Below, piece after piece: positions 39,833 to 52,502 of a DNA stretch of 64,000 nucleotides. This DNA comes from Bacteroidota bacterium. Lineage in GTDB: Bacteria > Bacteroidota > Bacteroidia > CAILMK01 > JACPUW01. Below the pieces are notes generated by a model. The model had not been told where the DNA came from. It searched no databases and worked only from the letters and a program-made list of their open reading frames with translations. Made by a program: the position numbers and the translations under genes. The stretch lies in the NCBI GenBank assembly GCA_016192035.1, contig JACPUW010000038.1:1-64000 (forward strand), in the 5' to 3' direction. Numbering within the stretch: position 1 is the stretch's first letter; the number at the start of each line of letters is the position of its first letter.

Positions 39833-42800
39833 CTATTTGGTAATGACCAACAATTCCTCGTATTCGTCCTTAGAGCCCACGATGTTCTTTTCAAACTTCC
39901 TGATACCCGTTCCGGCAGGAATTCGGTGGCCCACGATCACATTCTCTTTAAGGCCGAGCAGGTAATCGGTTTTGCCCGAAATGGCAGCTTCATTGAGCAC
40001 CTTGGTGGTTTCTTGGAACGATGCGGCCGACAAGAAACTCTTGGTGCCCAATGATGCACGGGTAATACCCTGCAACATGGGCATAACGGTGGCAGGTATG
40101 GCTTCCCTGGCCTCTACCAGTTTCATGTCCTTTCGCTTGAGCTGGGAATTCACCTCGCGCAGCTGTCGGTTACTCACTATCATGCCCGGCTTGAGATCGT
40201 TGGAGTCACCGCCTTCTACCACAACCATTTTATCGAATATCCAGTTGTTCTCTTCTATGGCGTCGAATTTGTCCACGGCGGTTCCTTCCAAGAACTTGGT
40301 ATCGCCGGGATTGACAATTTCTACCTTCTGCATCATTTGGCCCACAATGGTTTCAATGTGCTTGTCGTTGATCTTAACACCCTGTAGGCGATATACTTCC
40401 TGGATGCCATCAATAATGTATTGCTGAACGGCAAAAGGCCCTTTGATTTTGAGAATGTCCATAGGGGAGACCGCACCGTCAGAGAGTTGATCTCCTGCCC
40501 GCACATAGTCATTCTCTTGTACCAGGATGTGCTTGGAGAGGGGTACCAAATACTTCTTCTTATCACCCTCCTTGGATTCTACCACTATCTCGCGGTTGCC
40601 CCGCTTAATACCCCCAAAGGCGATAATGCCATCAATCTCAGAAATAATGGCAGGGTTTGATGGGTTTCGCGCTTCAAATAACTCGGTAACCCTGGGCAGT
40701 CCCCCGGTGATGTCCTTTGTTTTTGTCATCATTCGTGGAATCTTGGCAATGGTCCTGCCCTCATCCACTTTCTCGCTGTCGTTAACCACTATATGTGCAC
40801 CTACGGGAAGGTTGTATTCTTTGAGCATCATGCCATCTGGCGACATAAGCTTCAAGGTTGGGATGCGGCGTTTGTCACGCGATTCCACTATCACTTTTTC
40901 CTTGTGACCGGTCTGCTCATCGCTTTCCTCCCTAAATGTCACGTTTTCAATGATATTATCGTATTCTATCCTACCAGCGGCGTGGGCAAGGATAACGGCG
41001 TTGTAGGGGTCCCAGCTGGCTATGAGCTCGCCTTTTTTAATAGATTTCCTGCCAAAGGCCTCTAAGATAGAACCATAAGGTATGTTATTGGTGGCCAATA
41101 CCACTTTCTTCTCAGGATCGATTATACGGACTTCACCGGCACGCGACATAACCAGTCGCTTGATGGCCCCATCATCACTGGTTCGGTCAACCACTTCAAT
41201 GTTTTCAAACTCAATCTTTCCGTCAAACTTGGCTACGATTTGCGACTCGGATGCAATCTGAGAAGCCACACCACCCACGTGGAAGGTACGTAGGGTAAGC
41301 TGGGTACCTGGTTCGCCGATAGACTGCGCGGCGATAACGCCAACAGCTTCACCCTGGGTAACCATGCGCCCGGTAGAGAGGTTTCTGCCATAGCATTTCA
41401 CGCACACGCCACGCCTGGTTTCGCAGGTGAGTACCGATCGGATTTCCACTTCTTCTATAGGAGAATCTTCAATGGTTTGGGCCACGTCCTCGGTAATCTC
41501 CTCGCCAGCGCCCACCAAAAGTTCCTCGGTAATGGGGTGGAACACATCATGTAGGGAAGTCCTACCCAAAATCCTATCATACAGTGATTCCACCACTTCT
41601 TCATTGTCCTTGAGGGTGGTTGTGATGATGCCCCTGAGGGTACCGCAGTCTTTTTCAGAAACGATCACATCTTGGGCCACATCATGGAGCCTTCGGGTAA
41701 GGTAACCCGCGTCGGCAGTTTTAAGTGCCGTGTCGGCCAAACCCTTACGTGCACCGTGGGTAGAGATAAAATACTCAAGTACCGAAAGGCCCTCCTTAAA
41801 GTTGGCAAGGATGGGGTTTTCGATGATGCCGCCGCCTCCGCCGCCAACATTTTTGCGCGGCTTGGCCATAAGGCCCCTCATTCCACCCAACTGGCGGATC
41901 TGTTCTTTGGAGCCCCTGGCGCCTGAATCCAACATCATATACACGGAGTTGAACCCCTGCTTGTCGGCAGCCAATTGGCGCATGAGATGGTCAGTAACCC
42001 TATTGGTTATCCTGGTCCAGATGTCAATAACCTGGTTGTACCGCTCATTGTTGGTGATGAAGCCCTGGTTATAGTTTTCCCATATCTCATCCACTTCGGC
42101 CTGGGCCTCATCAATGAGTGTAAACTTCTGTGCAGGGATCTCTACGTCTGAAAGGGAGAAGGATAGCCCCCCTTTGAACGCGTAGTGAAATCCTAGTTCC
42201 TTAATGTCATCCAAGAACTTGGCGGTTTTGGCCAATCCTGCCCATTTGAATATGTCGCCAATGATTTTACGGATGGATTTTTTGGTAAGCAGTTCGTTGA
42301 TATAACCTACTTCGGCGGGTACTTGCTGGTTGAAGATTACCCTGCCCACGGTAGTTTCTATCATTTGCTTTTCCAGTTGTCCCTGCTCATTCCTGGCCAT
42401 GACCTTTACATGTATATAGGTATGCAGGCCAACCACGCCGTGGTTAAACGCAATAAGGACTTCTTCAGATGAATAGAACTTCATACCTTCACCTATGGCG
42501 GGGTATTCGGGGATGCTCCTTCGGCCTTTGGTGATGTAATACAATCCCAACACCATGTCCTGGGATGGCACCACGATGGGTGAACCATTTGCCGGGCTCA
42601 AAATATTGTGAGAGGAGAGCATGAGGAGCTGTGCTTCCAGAATGGCACCATGCCCTATGGGCAGGTGGATGGCCATTTGGTCACCGTCAAAGTCGGCGTT
42701 GAAACCCGTGCAAACAAGTGGGTGGAGCTGTATGGCCTTTCCTTCCACGAGCTTTGGCTGGAATGACTGAATACCCAAACGGTGCAGTGTTGGGGCGCGG

Positions 42801-44116
42801 TTGAGCAATACCGGGTGTCCCTTTATCACGAATTCAAGGATTTCCCAGATCACAGGATCCTTTCTGTCAACAATCTTGCGGGCAGATTTTACTGTTTTGA
42901 CAATGCCTCTTTCAATGAGCTTACGGATAATGAACGGCTTAAACAACTCGGCGGCCATATACTTGGGTACTCCGCACTCATTGAGTTTAAGCTGTGGGCC
43001 ACCCACAATAACCGAACGGCCAGAATAGTCCACGCGCTTACCAAGGAGGTTTTGCCTAAATCGCCCCTGCTTGCCCTTAAGCATGTCAGACAGGGATTTG
43101 AGCGGTCGGTTGTTTTCTGTTTTTACCGCACTTACCCTCCTGGTATTGTCAAACAAGGAGTCAACCGCCTCCTGTAGCATCCGCTTTTCGTTTCGCAGGA
43201 TAACCTCAGGAGCCTTGATCTCCATTAAACGCTTGAGCCTGTTATTCCTAATGATTACACGCCTGTAAAGGTCGTTGAGGTCAGAAGATGCAAACCTGCC
43301 GCCATCCAATGGCACCAAAGGCCGCAGTTCGGGTGGGATGACAGGTAAAACCTTCATGATCATCCACTCTGGCCTATTTTCAAATTTCTTGTTGGCCGAG
43401 CGGAAGGATTCAATGACCTTAAGCCGCTTTAGCGCCTCGTTCTTTCGCTGTTGTGATGTTTCAGAGAACGCCTTGGCACGCAGGGAGTATGACAGCTCAT
43501 CGAGATTGAGCCTCTCCAGAAGGGCGTGCAGCGCTTCACCGCCCATCTTGGCAATAAACTTATTTGGATCGTTTTCATCCAACAAATGGTTTTCCTTTGG
43601 CAAGGAATCCATAATGTCAAGGTACTCTTCTTCGGTGAGGAAGTCGAGGTAAGTCACGCCATCTTCCTCCTTAATGCCCGGCTGGATAACTACATACCTC
43701 TCATAATAAATAATGAGTTCCAGTTTTTTGGTAGGCAAACCTATGAGATAGCCAATTTTATTTGGGAGTGACTTAAAGTACCAAATATGCGCCACTGGCA
43801 CCACAAGGTTTACATGGCCAAGCCTGTCCCTGCGCACGCGTTTTTCGGTGACTTCCACGCCACAGCGATCGCACACAATGCCTTTATATCTAATTCTCTT
43901 GTACTTACCACAGTGGCATTCATAATCCTTGACCGGGCCAAAGATCCGCTCACAGAAAAGGCCTCCCATTTCGGGCTTGAATGTCCTGTAGTTGATGGTT
44001 TCAGGCTTATTTACTTCGCCATATGACCAATCGATGATTTCTTCGGGCGATGCCAAACCAATTGATATGGTTTCGAAATCGCTGGTAAGTTGTACGCGCT
44101 CTTTTTTAAATGACAT
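39833..44116 (-). CDS. rpoC: RNA polymerase beta' subunit
   Basis: 1427 aa. The N-terminal zinc ribbon has [20 protein letters not shown]; the catalytic Mg-binding motif is [15 protein letters not shown]; the second zinc site includes [16 protein letters not shown]. The bridge-helix and trigger-loop regions are continuous ([23 protein letters not shown]). It forms the active centre with beta. 15 nt after rpoB. No truncation or frameshift seen. Confidence 0.98.
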   Translation of the reverse strand: MSFKKERVQLTSDFETISIGLASPEEIIDWSYGEVNKPETINYRTFKPEMGGLFCERIFGPVKDYECHCGKYKRIRYKGIVCDRCGVEVTEKRVRRDRLGHVNLVVPVAHIWYFKSLPNKIGYLIGLPTKKLELIIYYERYVVIQPGIKEEDGVTYLDFLTEEEYLDIMDSLPKENHLLDENDPNKFIAKMGGEALHALLERLNLDELSYSLRAKAFSETSQQRKNEALKRLKVIESFRSANKKFENRPEWMIMKVLPVIPPELRPLVPLDGGRFASSDLNDLYRRVIIRNNRLKRLMEIKAPEVILRNEKRMLQEAVDSLFDNTRRVSAVKTENNRPLKSLSDMLKGKQGRFRQNLLGKRVDYSGRSVIVGGPQLKLNECGVPKYMAAELFKPFIIRKLIERGIVKTVKSARKIVDRKDPVIWEILEFVIKGHPVLLNRAPTLHRLGIQSFQPKLVEGKAIQLHPLVCTGFNADFDGDQMAIHLPIGHGAILEAQLLMLSSHNILSPANGSPIVVPSQDMVLGLYYITKGRRSIPEYPAIGEGMKFYSSEEVLIAFNHGVVGLHTYIHVKVMARNEQGQLEKQMIETTVGRVIFNQQVPAEVGYINELLTKKSIRKIIGDIFKWAGLAKTAKFLDDIKELGFHYAFKGGLSFSLSDVEIPAQKFTLIDEAQAEVDEIWENYNQGFITNNERYNQVIDIWTRITNRVTDHLMRQLAADKQGFNSVYMMLDSGARGSKEQIRQLGGMRGLMAKPRKNVGGGGGGIIENPILANFKEGLSVLEYFISTHGARKGLADTALKTADAGYLTRRLHDVAQDVIVSEKDCGTLRGIITTTLKDNEEVVESLYDRILGRTSLHDVFHPITEELLVGAGEEITEDVAQTIEDSPIEEVEIRSVLTCETRRGVCVKCYGRNLSTGRMVTQGEAVGVIAAQSIGEPGTQLTLRTFHVGGVASQIASESQIVAKFDGKIEFENIEVVDRTSDDGAIKRLVMSRAGEVRIIDPEKKVVLATNNIPYGSILEAFGRKSIKKGELIASWDPYNAVILAHAAGRIEYDNIIENVTFREESDEQTGHKEKVIVESRDKRRIPTLKLMSPDGMMLKEYNLPVGAHIVVNDSEKVDEGRTIAKIPRMMTKTKDITGGLPRVTELFEARNPSNPAIISEIDGIIAFGGIKRGNREIVVESKEGDKKKYLVPLSKHILVQENDYVRAGDQLSDGAVSPMDILKIKGPFAVQQYIIDGIQEVYRLQGVKINDKHIETIVGQMMQKVEIVNPGDTKFLEGTAVDKFDAIEENNWIFDKMVVVEGGDSNDLKPGMIVSNRQLREVNSQLKRKDMKLVEAREAIPATVMPMLQGITRASLGTKSFLSAASFQETTKVLNEAAISGKTDYLLGLKENVIVGHRIPAGTGIRKFEKNIVGSKDEYEELLVITK

Positions 44117-44131
44117 GTTTGATCTTGAGAA

Positions 44132-47100
44132 TTAGTCTAATCGGATACTAAGTGCCAATCCCTTAAGTTCGTTTAGAAGCACATTGAACGATTCGGGAAT
44201 GCCTGGTTTGGGCATCACGTCGCCTTTTACAATGGCTTCATACGTTTTAGCCCGTCCCACTATGTCGTCGGACTTGATGGTGAGGACCTCTTGGAGTATG
44301 TGTGATGCGCCAAAAGCCTCCAGTGCCCACACCTCCATTTCACCAAACCGCTGTCCACCAAACTGCGACTTACCGCCGAGTGGTTGCTGTGTGATAAGGG
44401 AGTAAGGGCCTATGGACCTTGCGTGCATCTTATCGTCCACCATGTGGGATAGCTTAATCATGTATATGTACCCCACGGTGGTTTTTTGGTGGAACCGTTC
44501 GCCGGTAAGGCCATCAAAGAGGTAGGTGCTGCCGTTTTTGGGCAACTCTGCCTTGTTCATATAGTCATCAATCTCCTCATCGGTGGCCCCGTCAAAAATG
44601 GGTGTGGCAAAGCGTACGCCCAATTTCTTGCCGGCCCAGCCCAATATGGTTTCATAGAGCTGCCCCAGGTTCATACGTGAAGGCACGCCCAATGGGTTAA
44701 GGCATATGTCAACCGGGGTACCGTCTTCCAAGAACGGCATGTCCTCTACCGGTACAATCTTGGCCACGATACCCTTGTTACCGTGACGTCCCGCCATTTT
44801 ATCGCCCACCTTGAGCTTACGCTTAGCGGCTACATATACCTTGGCGAGCTTGAGCACGCCAGTGGGTAGGTCGTCGCCAATGGTAATGGTGAAATGTTCC
44901 CGCTTGTACCGCCCCAATTCTTCGTGCACCTTGCGCTTATAGTTGGCAATCACGCGCCTCACAAGGTCGTTCTTGGCCGCATCATTGGTCCAGTCTGTTG
45001 GGTTTATCAAATTGAAATCCAACTCCATGAGTGTTTTTACGGAGAACCTCGCACCCTTGGGTATCTTTTCTCCTTTATACACGTCAAAAACTCCTTGTGA
45101 TGTTTTGCCCTCCATGATGATAAGGAGTTTGTCCACCAGTCTCTCCTTGAGGATAGACAGGTTTCCCTGGTGTGTATTATCCAGTTTCTGAAGCAGGGCT
45201 TTGTCCTTGTCTTTGCTGGACTTGTCCTTCTTGGCCCTGGCAAATAGCTTCTTGTCAATTACGGTACCTTTTCCTGAAGGCGGCATGCGTAGGGACACGT
45301 CTTTGACATCGCCCGCCTTTTCACCAAATATGGCGCGCAGCAATTTTTCTTCAGGGGTTGGCTCGCTTTCGCCCTTAGGGGTGATTTTGCCAATGATGAT
45401 GTCGCCTTCGGCCACTTCAGCACCTACCCTTATCAAACCATTCTCATCCAGGTCTTTGGTAGCATCTTCACTTACGTTGGGAATGTCGTTTGTAAACTCC
45501 TCTACCCCCCGTTTTGTATCGCGCACATCTTGTTCAAACTCACTAATGTAGATAGATGTAAACACATCTTCTTTCACTATTCGCTCTGAGACCACAATAC
45601 CGTCTTCAAAGTTGTACCCCTGCCAAGGCATGAAAGCCACCAATAGGTTTTTGCCCAGTGCCAGTTCGCCGCGCTCGGTGGCAAAACCGTCGCAAAGGAT
45701 TTGGCCTTGGCTAACCCTTTCATTTTTTCTGACAATGGGCTTTAGGTTGATGCAGGAGTTTTGGTTGGTCCTTCGGAACTTGGGCAGGTAGTATGTTTTG
45801 CTATCGCCGTCAAAGTCTATGAGTCGCTCCACATCCGTCCTATCATAGCAAATGACAATTTTGGTAGAATCCACAAATTCCACGTAGCCATCGCCTTCGG
45901 CTACTATCATCACGCGCGAATCTTTGGCCACCCGGCCTTCAATACCCGTTCCCACTATAGGAGCTTCAGGCCTTAGCAATGGCACTGCCTGTCTCTGCAT
46001 GTTAGAACCCATCAAGGCACGGTTGGCGTCGTCGTGCTCAAGGAATGGAATAAGGGAGGCGGCAATGGATACAATTTGGTTGGGGCTCACATCCATATAG
46101 TGTACCTCTTCAGGCGACACCACAATAAATTCCCCCCCGTGTCGGGCTTTTACCTTATCGTTTACAAAAGTCCCGTCCTTATTAATCAAGGCGTTGGCCT
46201 GGGCTATGATGTGTTCGTCTTCTTCTTCGGCACTTAGGTAGTCCACCGGAGCGTCAATAAGTACCTTACCGTTTTTCACCTTTCGGTAAGGGGTTTCAAT
46301 AAAGCCCATTACGTTAATCTTGGCGTACACGGCCAGCGATGAAATCAAACCGATATTGGGGCCTTCAGGCGTTTCAATGGTGCATAGACGGCCATAGTGG
46401 GTATAGTGTACGTCGCGCACCTCAAATCCGGCACGTTCCCGCGAGAGTCCACCAGGGCCCAGGGCTGACATGCGCCTCTTATGCGTGGTTTCGGCCAAGG
46501 GGTTCATCCTATCCATAAACTGCGACAACTGGTTGGTGCCGAAGAAGGAATTGATGACCGATGACAATGTCCTTGAGTTGATAAGGTCGGTAGGGGTAAA
46601 TACCTCATTGTCGCGCACGTTCATGCGCTCCCTGATGGTACGTGCCATGCGCGACAGGCCCACGCCAAATTGGTTGTATAGCTGTTCGCCCACTGTGCGC
46701 ACCCGTCGGTTGGACAGGTGGTCAATGTCGTCTATATCGGCCTTGGCATTGCTGAGTTGTATCAGGTACTTAATGATACTGATAATGTCCTCATTGGTGA
46801 GGGTTCGATGGTCCATGTCAATCAGCAAACCCAATTTTTTGTTGAGCCTGTATCGTCCCACATCTCCCAGGTCGTAGCGCTTGTCGCTAAAGAACAAACG
46901 GTCAATGATTCCCCTGGCTGTTTCTTCGTCCGGTGGGTCAGCATTGCGCAACTGGCGGTATATATGTTCCAATGCTTCCTTTCCGGAGTTTGAAGGGTCT
47001 TTCTGCAAGGTGTTGTAGATGATGGCAAACTCATTTGAATTGGCATCGTCCTTGTGTAGGATGACCGATTTGACATTGGCCTCCAGTATTTCTTCTATAT

Positions 47101-47938
47101 GCTTGTCTTCGAGAATGGTATCGCGTTCAAGGATAATTTCGTTCCTTTCAATTGAAACGACTTCGCCGGTATCTTCATCCACAAAGTCTTCAATCCATTT
47201 GCGCAGCACCCTGGCAGCCAGTTTTCGGCCTACTATGGCCTTGAGCTTTGATTTGGTGACCGATACCTCCTCGGCCAGGTTGAATATTTCGAGAATTTCT
47301 TTGTCAGATTCAAAACCAATGGCCCTAAACAGAGTGGTAACCGGGAATTTTTTTCGCCGGTCGATATACGCGAACATGACATTGTTCACATCGGTGGCAA
47401 ATTCAATCCAGGAGCCCTTGAAAGGGATAATCCTGGCGCTGTACAGCCTGGTGCCGTTGGTGTGGAAGCTCTGGCTAAAGAACACGCCGGGTGACCGGTG
47501 CAACTGGGAAACAATCACCCTTTCAGAACCATTGATTATGAAAGATCCACGCTCGGTCATGTAGGGGATGGTGCCCAAATACACGTCTTGCACAATGGTC
47601 TCGAACTCTTCATGTTCGGGGTCGGTACAGTAAAGTTTGAGCCTAGCTTTAAGTGCTACCGAATAGGTGAGCCCACGGTCAATACATTCTTCTACATGGT
47701 ATTTGGGCGGGTCAATGTAATAATCGATAAACTCCAGCACGAAAAGGTTCCTGGCATCGGTGATGGGGAAGTTTTCGGCAAAAACATTGTATAAGCCTTC
47801 ATTTACCCGCTCCTCGGGAGAGGTTTCCAGCTGAAGGAAGTCTTGAAATGACTTGATTTGAACATCTAAGAAATCGGGATACTCGATTGGGGATGTAAGC
47901 GATGCGAAGCTTATCCTGTTATGAATTCCTCCTGCCAA
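44132..47938 (-). CDS. rpoB: RNA polymerase beta subunit
   Basis: 1268 aa. Starts [20 protein letters not shown]; the rifampin region reads [20 protein letters not shown], then [18 protein letters not shown]; the C-terminal part has [20 protein letters not shown] and [20 protein letters not shown]. The residues equivalent to E. coli Asp516, His526 and Ser531 are unchanged, so classic rifampin target mutations are absent. Positions equivalent to Gln517, Asn518, Ile524 and Pro564 differ (Arg, Met, Thr, Thr). 110 nt from rplL with a strong hairpin between. Confidence 0.98.
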   Translation of the reverse strand: MAGGIHNRISFASLTSPIEYPDFLDVQIKSFQDFLQLETSPEERVNEGLYNVFAENFPITDARNLFVLEFIDYYIDPPKYHVEECIDRGLTYSVALKARLKLYCTDPEHEEFETIVQDVYLGTIPYMTERGSFIINGSERVIVSQLHRSPGVFFSQSFHTNGTRLYSARIIPFKGSWIEFATDVNNVMFAYIDRRKKFPVTTLFRAIGFESDKEILEIFNLAEEVSVTKSKLKAIVGRKLAARVLRKWIEDFVDEDTGEVVSIERNEIILERDTILEDKHIEEILEANVKSVILHKDDANSNEFAIIYNTLQKDPSNSGKEALEHIYRQLRNADPPDEETARGIIDRLFFSDKRYDLGDVGRYRLNKKLGLLIDMDHRTLTNEDIISIIKYLIQLSNAKADIDDIDHLSNRRVRTVGEQLYNQFGVGLSRMARTIRERMNVRDNEVFTPTDLINSRTLSSVINSFFGTNQLSQFMDRMNPLAETTHKRRMSALGPGGLSRERAGFEVRDVHYTHYGRLCTIETPEGPNIGLISSLAVYAKINVMGFIETPYRKVKNGKVLIDAPVDYLSAEEEDEHIIAQANALINKDGTFVNDKVKARHGGEFIVVSPEEVHYMDVSPNQIVSIAASLIPFLEHDDANRALMGSNMQRQAVPLLRPEAPIVGTGIEGRVAKDSRVMIVAEGDGYVEFVDSTKIVICYDRTDVERLIDFDGDSKTYYLPKFRRTNQNSCINLKPIVRKNERVSQGQILCDGFATERGELALGKNLLVAFMPWQGYNFEDGIVVSERIVKEDVFTSIYISEFEQDVRDTKRGVEEFTNDIPNVSEDATKDLDENGLIRVGAEVAEGDIIIGKITPKGESEPTPEEKLLRAIFGEKAGDVKDVSLRMPPSGKGTVIDKKLFARAKKDKSSKDKDKALLQKLDNTHQGNLSILKERLVDKLLIIMEGKTSQGVFDVYKGEKIPKGARFSVKTLMELDFNLINPTDWTNDAAKNDLVRRVIANYKRKVHEELGRYKREHFTITIGDDLPTGVLKLAKVYVAAKRKLKVGDKMAGRHGNKGIVAKIVPVEDMPFLEDGTPVDICLNPLGVPSRMNLGQLYETILGWAGKKLGVRFATPIFDGATDEEIDDYMNKAELPKNGSTYLFDGLTGERFHQKTTVGYIYMIKLSHMVDDKMHARSIGPYSLITQQPLGGKSQFGGQRFGEMEVWALEAFGASHILQEVLTIKSDDIVGRAKTYEAIVKGDVMPKPGIPESFNVLLNELKGLALSIRLD

Positions 47939-47970
47939 GTTTGTAGATTTAATGAAAAGAATAAAGAACT

Positions 47971-48010
47971 AAAAAAACGGAAAAACAGCCCCTTGGGTAA
48001 GGGGCTGTTT
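47971..48010 (-). terminator. rplL-rpoB intergenic terminator or attenuator
   Basis: A 12-bp perfect stem (47983-47994 with 47999-48010) and a 4-nt loop, followed on the minus strand by TTCCGTTTTTTT. It lies 38 nt after rplL and 32 nt before rpoB. Partial termination between rplL and rpoB is classic in E. coli and lowers polymerase relative to L7/L12. The same role is likely here. No promoter for rpoB is evident in the gap. Confidence 0.85.
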
Positions 48011-48048
48011 GTATTCAGTTTACCGCACTGAGGGCGGGTGACATAGCA

Positions 48049-48432
48049 CTATTTAACTTCCACTTCGGCTCCAGCCTCTTCCAGTTGTTGCTTGATGCTC
48101 TCGGCTTCCTCCTTGGGAATCCCGCCTTTGATAGACTTGGGAGCACCGTCAACAATGTCTTTAGCTTCTTTGAGCCCGAGACCGGTGATGTTTTTCACCA
48201 CCTTCACAACGTTCAGCTTAGCACCGCCAGCACTTTTAAGAATTACCTCAAATTCGGTTTGTTCTTGAACCACTGGGGCACTGTCACCATCAGAAGGGCC
48301 GGCCATAACGGCTACCGGAGCGGCAGCAGCAGGCTCAATGCCGTATTCTTCTTTCAGGATCTTGGCCAATTCGTTGGCCTCTTTTACGGTTAGGTTAACC
48401 AGGCTTTCAGCTAATACCTTTAATTCAGCCAT
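48049..48432 (-). CDS. rplL: 50S ribosomal protein L7/L12
   Basis: 127 aa. N-terminal dimerisation domain ([20 protein letters not shown]), Ala/Pro/Gly-rich hinge, and the factor-binding domain with [20 protein letters not shown] and the acidic end [10 protein letters not shown]. Stalk protein present in several copies that recruits EF-Tu, EF-G and IF-2. 22 nt after rplJ. Confidence 0.98.
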   Translation of the reverse strand: MAELKVLAESLVNLTVKEANELAKILKEEYGIEPAAAAPVAVMAGPSDGDSAPVVQEQTEFEVILKSAGGAKLNVVKVVKNITGLGLKEAKDIVDGAPKSIKGGIPKEEAESIKQQLEEAGAEVEVK

Positions 48433-48454
48433 TGTAAGATTGATTTATGATTAA

Positions 48455-49015
48455 TTAAGCAGCTTTTTTGTCTTTGTCTTTTGCAAGGTCAGCTAGTTTA
48501 CCCTCTCCTTCCTGGCTAAGAATGCTGGCCAATTTTCCCGCCGGGGATTGTAAGGCAGCGATAACACGCTGCGCTGGAGATTGTAGGATGCCAATAATTT
48601 CGCCGAGGACTTCTTCCTTCGACTTGAGTTCCAGGACTTGGTTGAGCTTGTCGTCGCCCACAAACACAGACTCCTGAAGGTAGGCGGCCTTCAACAGAGG
48701 TTTGGGGTTGGTCCTTCTAAACTTCTTGATCAGCTCGGCAGGCGCCTTCATGTTGGAAGCTATCATGATAGACGACTCGCCCTTTAGCGCGTCAATAAGG
48801 CTAGAATCGGAAATGTTTAGGTGTTCAAGTGCCTTGACAATCAATTTGTTTTTGACAACTTGTAGGTACACTTCCCTTTCGTGACAAAACTTGCGCAGTT
48901 CGGTAGAATGCTTCACGGTCATGCCCCCTATATCGGCGACATAAAACGCGTTGTCATTCGCCGCGATGCGCGCGGCCAATTCCTGAACAATGGTGAGTTT
49001 GTCTTCTCTGTTCAT
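48455..49015 (-). CDS. rplJ: 50S ribosomal protein L10
   Basis: 186 aa. KLTIVQELAARIAANDNAFY, LRKFCHEREVYLQVVKNKLI, then the C-terminal helix (LASILSQEGEGKLADLAKDK) that holds the L7/L12 dimers. Base of the stalk. The 29-nt leader before it is too short for the L10 autoregulatory leader seen in E. coli. Confidence 0.98.
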   Translation of the reverse strand: MNREDKLTIVQELAARIAANDNAFYVADIGGMTVKHSTELRKFCHEREVYLQVVKNKLIVKALEHLNISDSSLIDALKGESSIMIASNMKAPAELIKKFRRTNPKPLLKAAYLQESVFVGDDKLNQVLELKSKEEVLGEIIGILQSPAQRVIAALQSPAGKLASILSQEGEGKLADLAKDKDKKAA

Positions 49016-49044
49016 ACAGAATTGTTTAATACCTCGGCAATAGG

Positions 49045-49740
49045 TTAAATGCCGGGGACGGTTTTTGAGTCTATCTTAATGCCAGGACTCATGGTGGAAG
49101 AAATGTGTAGGCTCCTAAAGTAGGCTCCCTTGGCGGCTGAAGGTTTCAGCCTATTTATGGTGTGTAACAGCTCAACAGCGTTTTCAAACAACTTATCTTG
49201 TGGGAAAGAAACCCTTCCGATGGTTGTGTTTATAATTCCGTATTTGTCCACTTTAAAGTCGATTTTACCAGCCTTTACTGAGGTCACGGCGTCTTTAATG
49301 TCGTCGGTCACGGTACCCGATTTGGGGTTCGGCATGAGTCCCCTTGGGCCAAGTATCCTGCCCAGCCTGCCAATTTTCGGCATGATGGAAGGCATGGTAA
49401 TAATCACGTCCACGTCGGTCCAGCCACCCTGTATCTTGTTGATATAATCATCCAGGCCCACGTAGTCGGCGCCGGCTTGGCGGGCTTCCTCTTCCTTATC
49501 GGGGGTTACCAATGCCAGCACAGACACGGTCTTGCCAATGCCATGTGGCAGGGATACGGTACCGCGTACCATTTGGTTGGCTTTTTTGGGATCCACGCCC
49601 AAGCGTATGCTCAGGTCAACCGACGCGTCAAATTTGGTATAGGTAATTTCCTTTACCAATTTGGCTGAATCGAGAAGGGAATAGGATTTTTCCCTATCTA
49701 TTTTGGCAATCGCCTCTTTTCTTTTCTTGGTGATAGACAT
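49045..49740 (-). CDS. rplA: 50S ribosomal protein L1
   Basis: 231 aa. [55 protein letters not shown] and [21 protein letters not shown]1 forms the mobile stalk at the E site and helps tRNA release. 13 nt after rplK. Confidence 0.98.
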   Translation of the reverse strand: MSITKKRKEAIAKIDREKSYSLLDSAKLVKEITYTKFDASVDLSIRLGVDPKKANQMVRGTVSLPHGIGKTVSVLALVTPDKEEEARQAGADYVGLDDYINKIQGGWTDVDVIITMPSIMPKIGRLGRILGPRGLMPNPKSGTVTDDIKDAVTSVKAGKIDFKVDKYGIINTTIGRVSFPQDKLFENAVELLHTINRLKPSAAKGAYFRSLHISSTMSPGIKIDSKTVPGI

Positions 49741-49753
49741 ATGGATGGATAGA

Positions 49754-50200
49754 TTAATTGTTGTCCCAAGGTGCGTTTCCGCTCACGGTAATGCCCATAC
49801 TACGGGCGGTACCGGCTACCATGCGCATGGCACTGGTGACGTTGTTGGTGTTGAGGTCAGGCATTTTTTCCTTGGCAATATCTTCTACCTGTTGCCAGGT
49901 AACCGAGGCTACCTTTTTTCGGTTGGGTTCGGCGGAGCCTTTTTTAGCCTTGGTCACTTCCATGAGCTGAATGGCCACGGGAGGTGTTTTAACAATAAAC
50001 TCAAAAGACTTGTCGCTGTACACGGTAATTACTACGGGCAATATCTTGCCTGCGCGGTCTTGCGTGCGGGCATTGAACTGCTTACAGAATTCCATGATGT
50101 TCACACCCTTGGATCCAAGTGCAGGACCGATGGGTGGAGATGGGTTGGCTGCCCCTCCTTTTACTTGGAGGCGGATAAAACCGGTAACTTCCTTGGCCAT
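49754..50200 (-). CDS. rplK: 50S ribosomal protein L11
   Basis: 148 aa. [40 protein letters not shown] and a C-terminal domain ending in the conserved [13 protein letters not shown]11 and 23S helices 43-44 form the GTPase-associated centre, where thiostrepton binds and RelA senses uncharged tRNA. 1 nt after nusG. Confidence 0.98.
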   Translation of the reverse strand: MAKEVTGFIRLQVKGGAANPSPPIGPALGSKGVNIMEFCKQFNARTQDRAGKILPVVITVYSDKSFEFIVKTPPVAIQLMEVTKAKKGSAEPNRKKVASVTWQQVEDIAKEKMPDLNTNNVTSAMRMVAGTARSMGITVSGNAPWDNN

Positions 50201-50201
50201 A

Positions 50202-50786
50202 TTACTCTTTCTCTACTTGTATATAATTCAATTCCAGTGGCGTTTTCCTGCCAAAAATCTTCACGATTACCTTGAGCTTTTTCTTCTCTTCGTTAATGCC
50301 TTCTATCACACCGATAAACCCTTGGAAGGGCCCTTCAATTACTTTTACCGATTCGCCCACCAAAAATGGCACTTCTACCACTCCCGATGTTTCGTTGAGC
50401 TCATCCACCTTGCCCAGGAACCGATCTACCTCTTCCTTTCGCATAGGCTTGGGGGCGTCATTGTTGGGAAGGAACTTGGAAACCCCGGTAATGGCGGTTA
50501 CGGTAGTGATAACTTCCTTGCCATAGGCGGTAATTTCATACTTACCTTCCTTTTGGTGCTGGAGATAGGCTTCGATAAAAATGTACCCTGGGAAATAGTT
50601 GCGCTCCACAGTGACCTTTTTGCCTTTTCTGAGCTGGACTACCTTTTCTAGTGGTATAAGCACCTGCCCTACATACTGCCTAAGGTTCTCCCTGGTCAAT
50701 TCGCTCTCAATGTAATTTTTGAGCTTCTTTTCCTGGCCAGAAACTGTTTTAAGGCTGTACCAGTGCATTTTGCTTTGATCTATCAT
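50202..50786 (-). CDS. nusG: Transcription termination/antitermination factor NusG
   Basis: 194 aa. NGN domain with [20 protein letters not shown] and [23 protein letters not shown] domain with [20 protein letters not shown]. NusG binds RNA polymerase, suppresses pausing and couples to Rho or ribosomes. A start six codons downstream at Met7 is equally possible. 18 nt after secE. Confidence 0.97.
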   Translation of the reverse strand: MIDQSKMHWYSLKTVSGQEKKLKNYIESELTRENLRQYVGQVLIPLEKVVQLRKGKKVTVERNYFPGYIFIEAYLQHQKEGKYEITAYGKEVITTVTAITGVSKFLPNNDAPKPMRKEEVDRFLGKVDELNETSGVVEVPFLVGESVKVIEGPFQGFIGVIEGINEEKKKLKVIVKIFGRKTPLELNYIQVEKE

Positions 50787-50804
50787 CGGCGTTCAGTCAG
50801 CAGT

Positions 50805-50996
50805 CTAGAACAAGTCATACACTATCTTCATCAAAAACTCAAAAACCACATCCATACCAAAAACGAGGAGGGCAATGATTAAAGAGGCCACAAGGGTAAC
50901 CACCGATGACTCTTGCAACTCGTCCCAAGAAGGCCAGGTAACCTTATGCCTTAGCTCGTCGAACGAGAGTTTTATGCTATCTATGACTTTGTTCAT
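50805..50996 (-). CDS. secE: Protein translocase subunit SecE
   Basis: 63 aa from the ATG at 50996 (MNKVIDSIKLSFDELRHKVT); the frame extends seven codons further but family proteins start here. A short amphipathic helix with WPSWDELQESS precedes the single transmembrane segment (VASLIIALLVFGMDVVFEFL). SecE clamps SecY in the translocon. Lies between tRNA-Trp and nusG, the normal Bacteroidota order. Confidence 0.95.
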   Translation of the reverse strand: MNKVIDSIKLSFDELRHKVTWPSWDELQESSVVTLVASLIIALLVFGMDVVFEFLMKIVYDLF

Positions 50997-51014
50997 GTTT
51001 GATGGCGCGTTATG

Positions 51015-51087
51015 CACGGGTGGTAAGATTCGAACTCACGACCTTCGGTTTTGGAGACCACTGCTCTACCAGCTGAGCTACACCCGT
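51015..51087 (-). tRNA. tRNA-Trp (CCA)
   Basis: 73 nt fold as a cloverleaf. The acceptor ACGGGTG pairs with CACCCGT before a G discriminator, the D arm contains GCTCAGCTGGTAGAGC, the anticodon loop is CTCCAAA with anticodon CCA, and the T loop is TTCGAAT. The outermost anticodon-stem pair is a G/A mismatch. The 3' CCA is not encoded. It sits 18 nt before the secE start and 21 nt after tuf and is part of the tuf transcript. Confidence 0.93.
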
Positions 51088-51108
51088 GTACCTTATATAA
51101 GGTGAGAA

Positions 51109-52296
51109 TTATTTCAGAATTTCGGTTACTTGTCCGGCACCTACGGTACGTCCACCTTCCCTTATGGCGAAACGAAGACCTTTTTCCATGGCAATGGGGG
51201 CTATCAGTTCCACGGTAATGGTGAGGTTATCACCGGGCATACACATTTCCACGCCTTCGGGCAAGGATATTTCGCCGGTAACGTCGGTGGTACGGAAATA
51301 GAACTGAGGGCGGTACTTGTTGAAGAATGGGGTGTGTCGTCCACCTTCTTCCTTCTTTAGCACGTACACTTCGCCTTTAAAGGTGGTGTGCGGCGTTACC
51401 GATCCTGGCTTGGCAATCACCATGCCCCTCCTAATGGCATCTTTTTCGATACCCCTTAGCAAAAGGCCAACGTTATCACCGGCTTCTCCGCGGTCCAGCA
51501 GTTTCCTAAACATTTCCACACCGGTACAAGTAGATGTAAGCGGTTGCTCCACGAAACCCAAGATTTGAACGGGGTCACCCACGTTCACCACACCACGCTC
51601 AATCCTACCCGTAGCCACGGTACCGCGTCCGGTAATTGAGAATACGTCTTCAACCGGCATGGCAAAAGGAAGGTCAATGGCACGGGGCGGCATTTCAATG
51701 TACTCGTCCACAGCTTGCATGAGTTCCATTACCTTTTCTACCCACATGGGCTCACCGTTTAGGGCACCCAGTGCAGAGCCTTGAATCACAGGCACATTGT
51801 CGCCGTCATATTCATAAAAAGAAAGGAGGTCACGGATTTCCATTTCCACCAATTCAAGAAGTTCAGGATCATCTACTGCATCTACCTTGTTCATAAACAC
51901 CACCATGCGTGGTACACCTACCTGGCGGGCCAGCAGGATGTGCTCACGGGTTTGAGGCATGGGGCCGTCGGTAGAGGCCACCACTAGAATGGCACCGTCC
52001 ATTTGGGCAGCACCTGTTACCATGTTCTTTACGTAGTCGGCGTGGCCAGGGCAGTCCACGTGGGCATAGTGTCGGTTTACCGTTTCGTATTCCACGTGTG
52101 CGGTGTTGATGGTAATACCCCTTTCTTTTTCTTCGGGGGCATTGTCAATGGAGTCAAAGCTCCTTGCTTGGGCCATACCCTTGTCGGCCAAAACTTTGGT
52201 TATGGCGGCCGTTAGGGTGGTCTTGCCGTGATCCACGTGCCCCAGTGTTCCAATATTTAAGTGAGGCTTGGATCTTTCAAATTTCTCTTTTGCCAT
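51109..52296 (-). CDS. tuf: Elongation factor Tu
   Basis: 395 aa. [20 protein letters not shown] then [14 protein letters not shown] (G1), [34 protein letters not shown] and [14 protein letters not shown]. Domains II and III are complete through [20 protein letters not shown] and the C-terminal [16 protein letters not shown]. It carries aminoacyl-tRNA to the A site. Flanked by tRNA genes on both sides on one strand: Thr, Gly and Tyr upstream, Trp downstream. Confidence 0.98.
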   Translation of the reverse strand: MAKEKFERSKPHLNIGTLGHVDHGKTTLTAAITKVLADKGMAQARSFDSIDNAPEEKERGITINTAHVEYETVNRHYAHVDCPGHADYVKNMVTGAAQMDGAILVVASTDGPMPQTREHILLARQVGVPRMVVFMNKVDAVDDPELLELVEMEIRDLLSFYEYDGDNVPVIQGSALGALNGEPMWVEKVMELMQAVDEYIEMPPRAIDLPFAMPVEDVFSITGRGTVATGRIERGVVNVGDPVQILGFVEQPLTSTCTGVEMFRKLLDRGEAGDNVGLLLRGIEKDAIRRGMVIAKPGSVTPHTTFKGEVYVLKKEEGGRHTPFFNKYRPQFYFRTTDVTGEISLPEGVEMCMPGDNLTITVELIAPIAMEKGLRFAIREGGRTVGAGQVTEILK

Positions 52297-52346
52297 GACG
52301 TAGTGTAATTAAAGAATGAGTTTAGGTTATGAACTTGGTTAATCAG

Positions 52347-52418
<72 letters not shown>

Positions 52419-52425
52419 ATTGAGG

Positions 52426-52498
52426 AGCGGATGACGAGACTCGAACCCGCAACATTCAGCTTGGAAGGCTGATGCTCTACCAATTGAGCTACATCCGC
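52426..52498 (-). tRNA. tRNA-Gly (TCC)
   Basis: 73 nt. Acceptor GCGGATG pairs with CATCCGC, the anticodon stem TCAGC/GCTGA encloses CTTCCAA with anticodon TCC, and the T loop reads TTCGAGT. CCA not encoded. 7 nt from tRNA-Thr. Confidence 0.95.
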
Positions 52499-52502
52499 GT
52501 GG

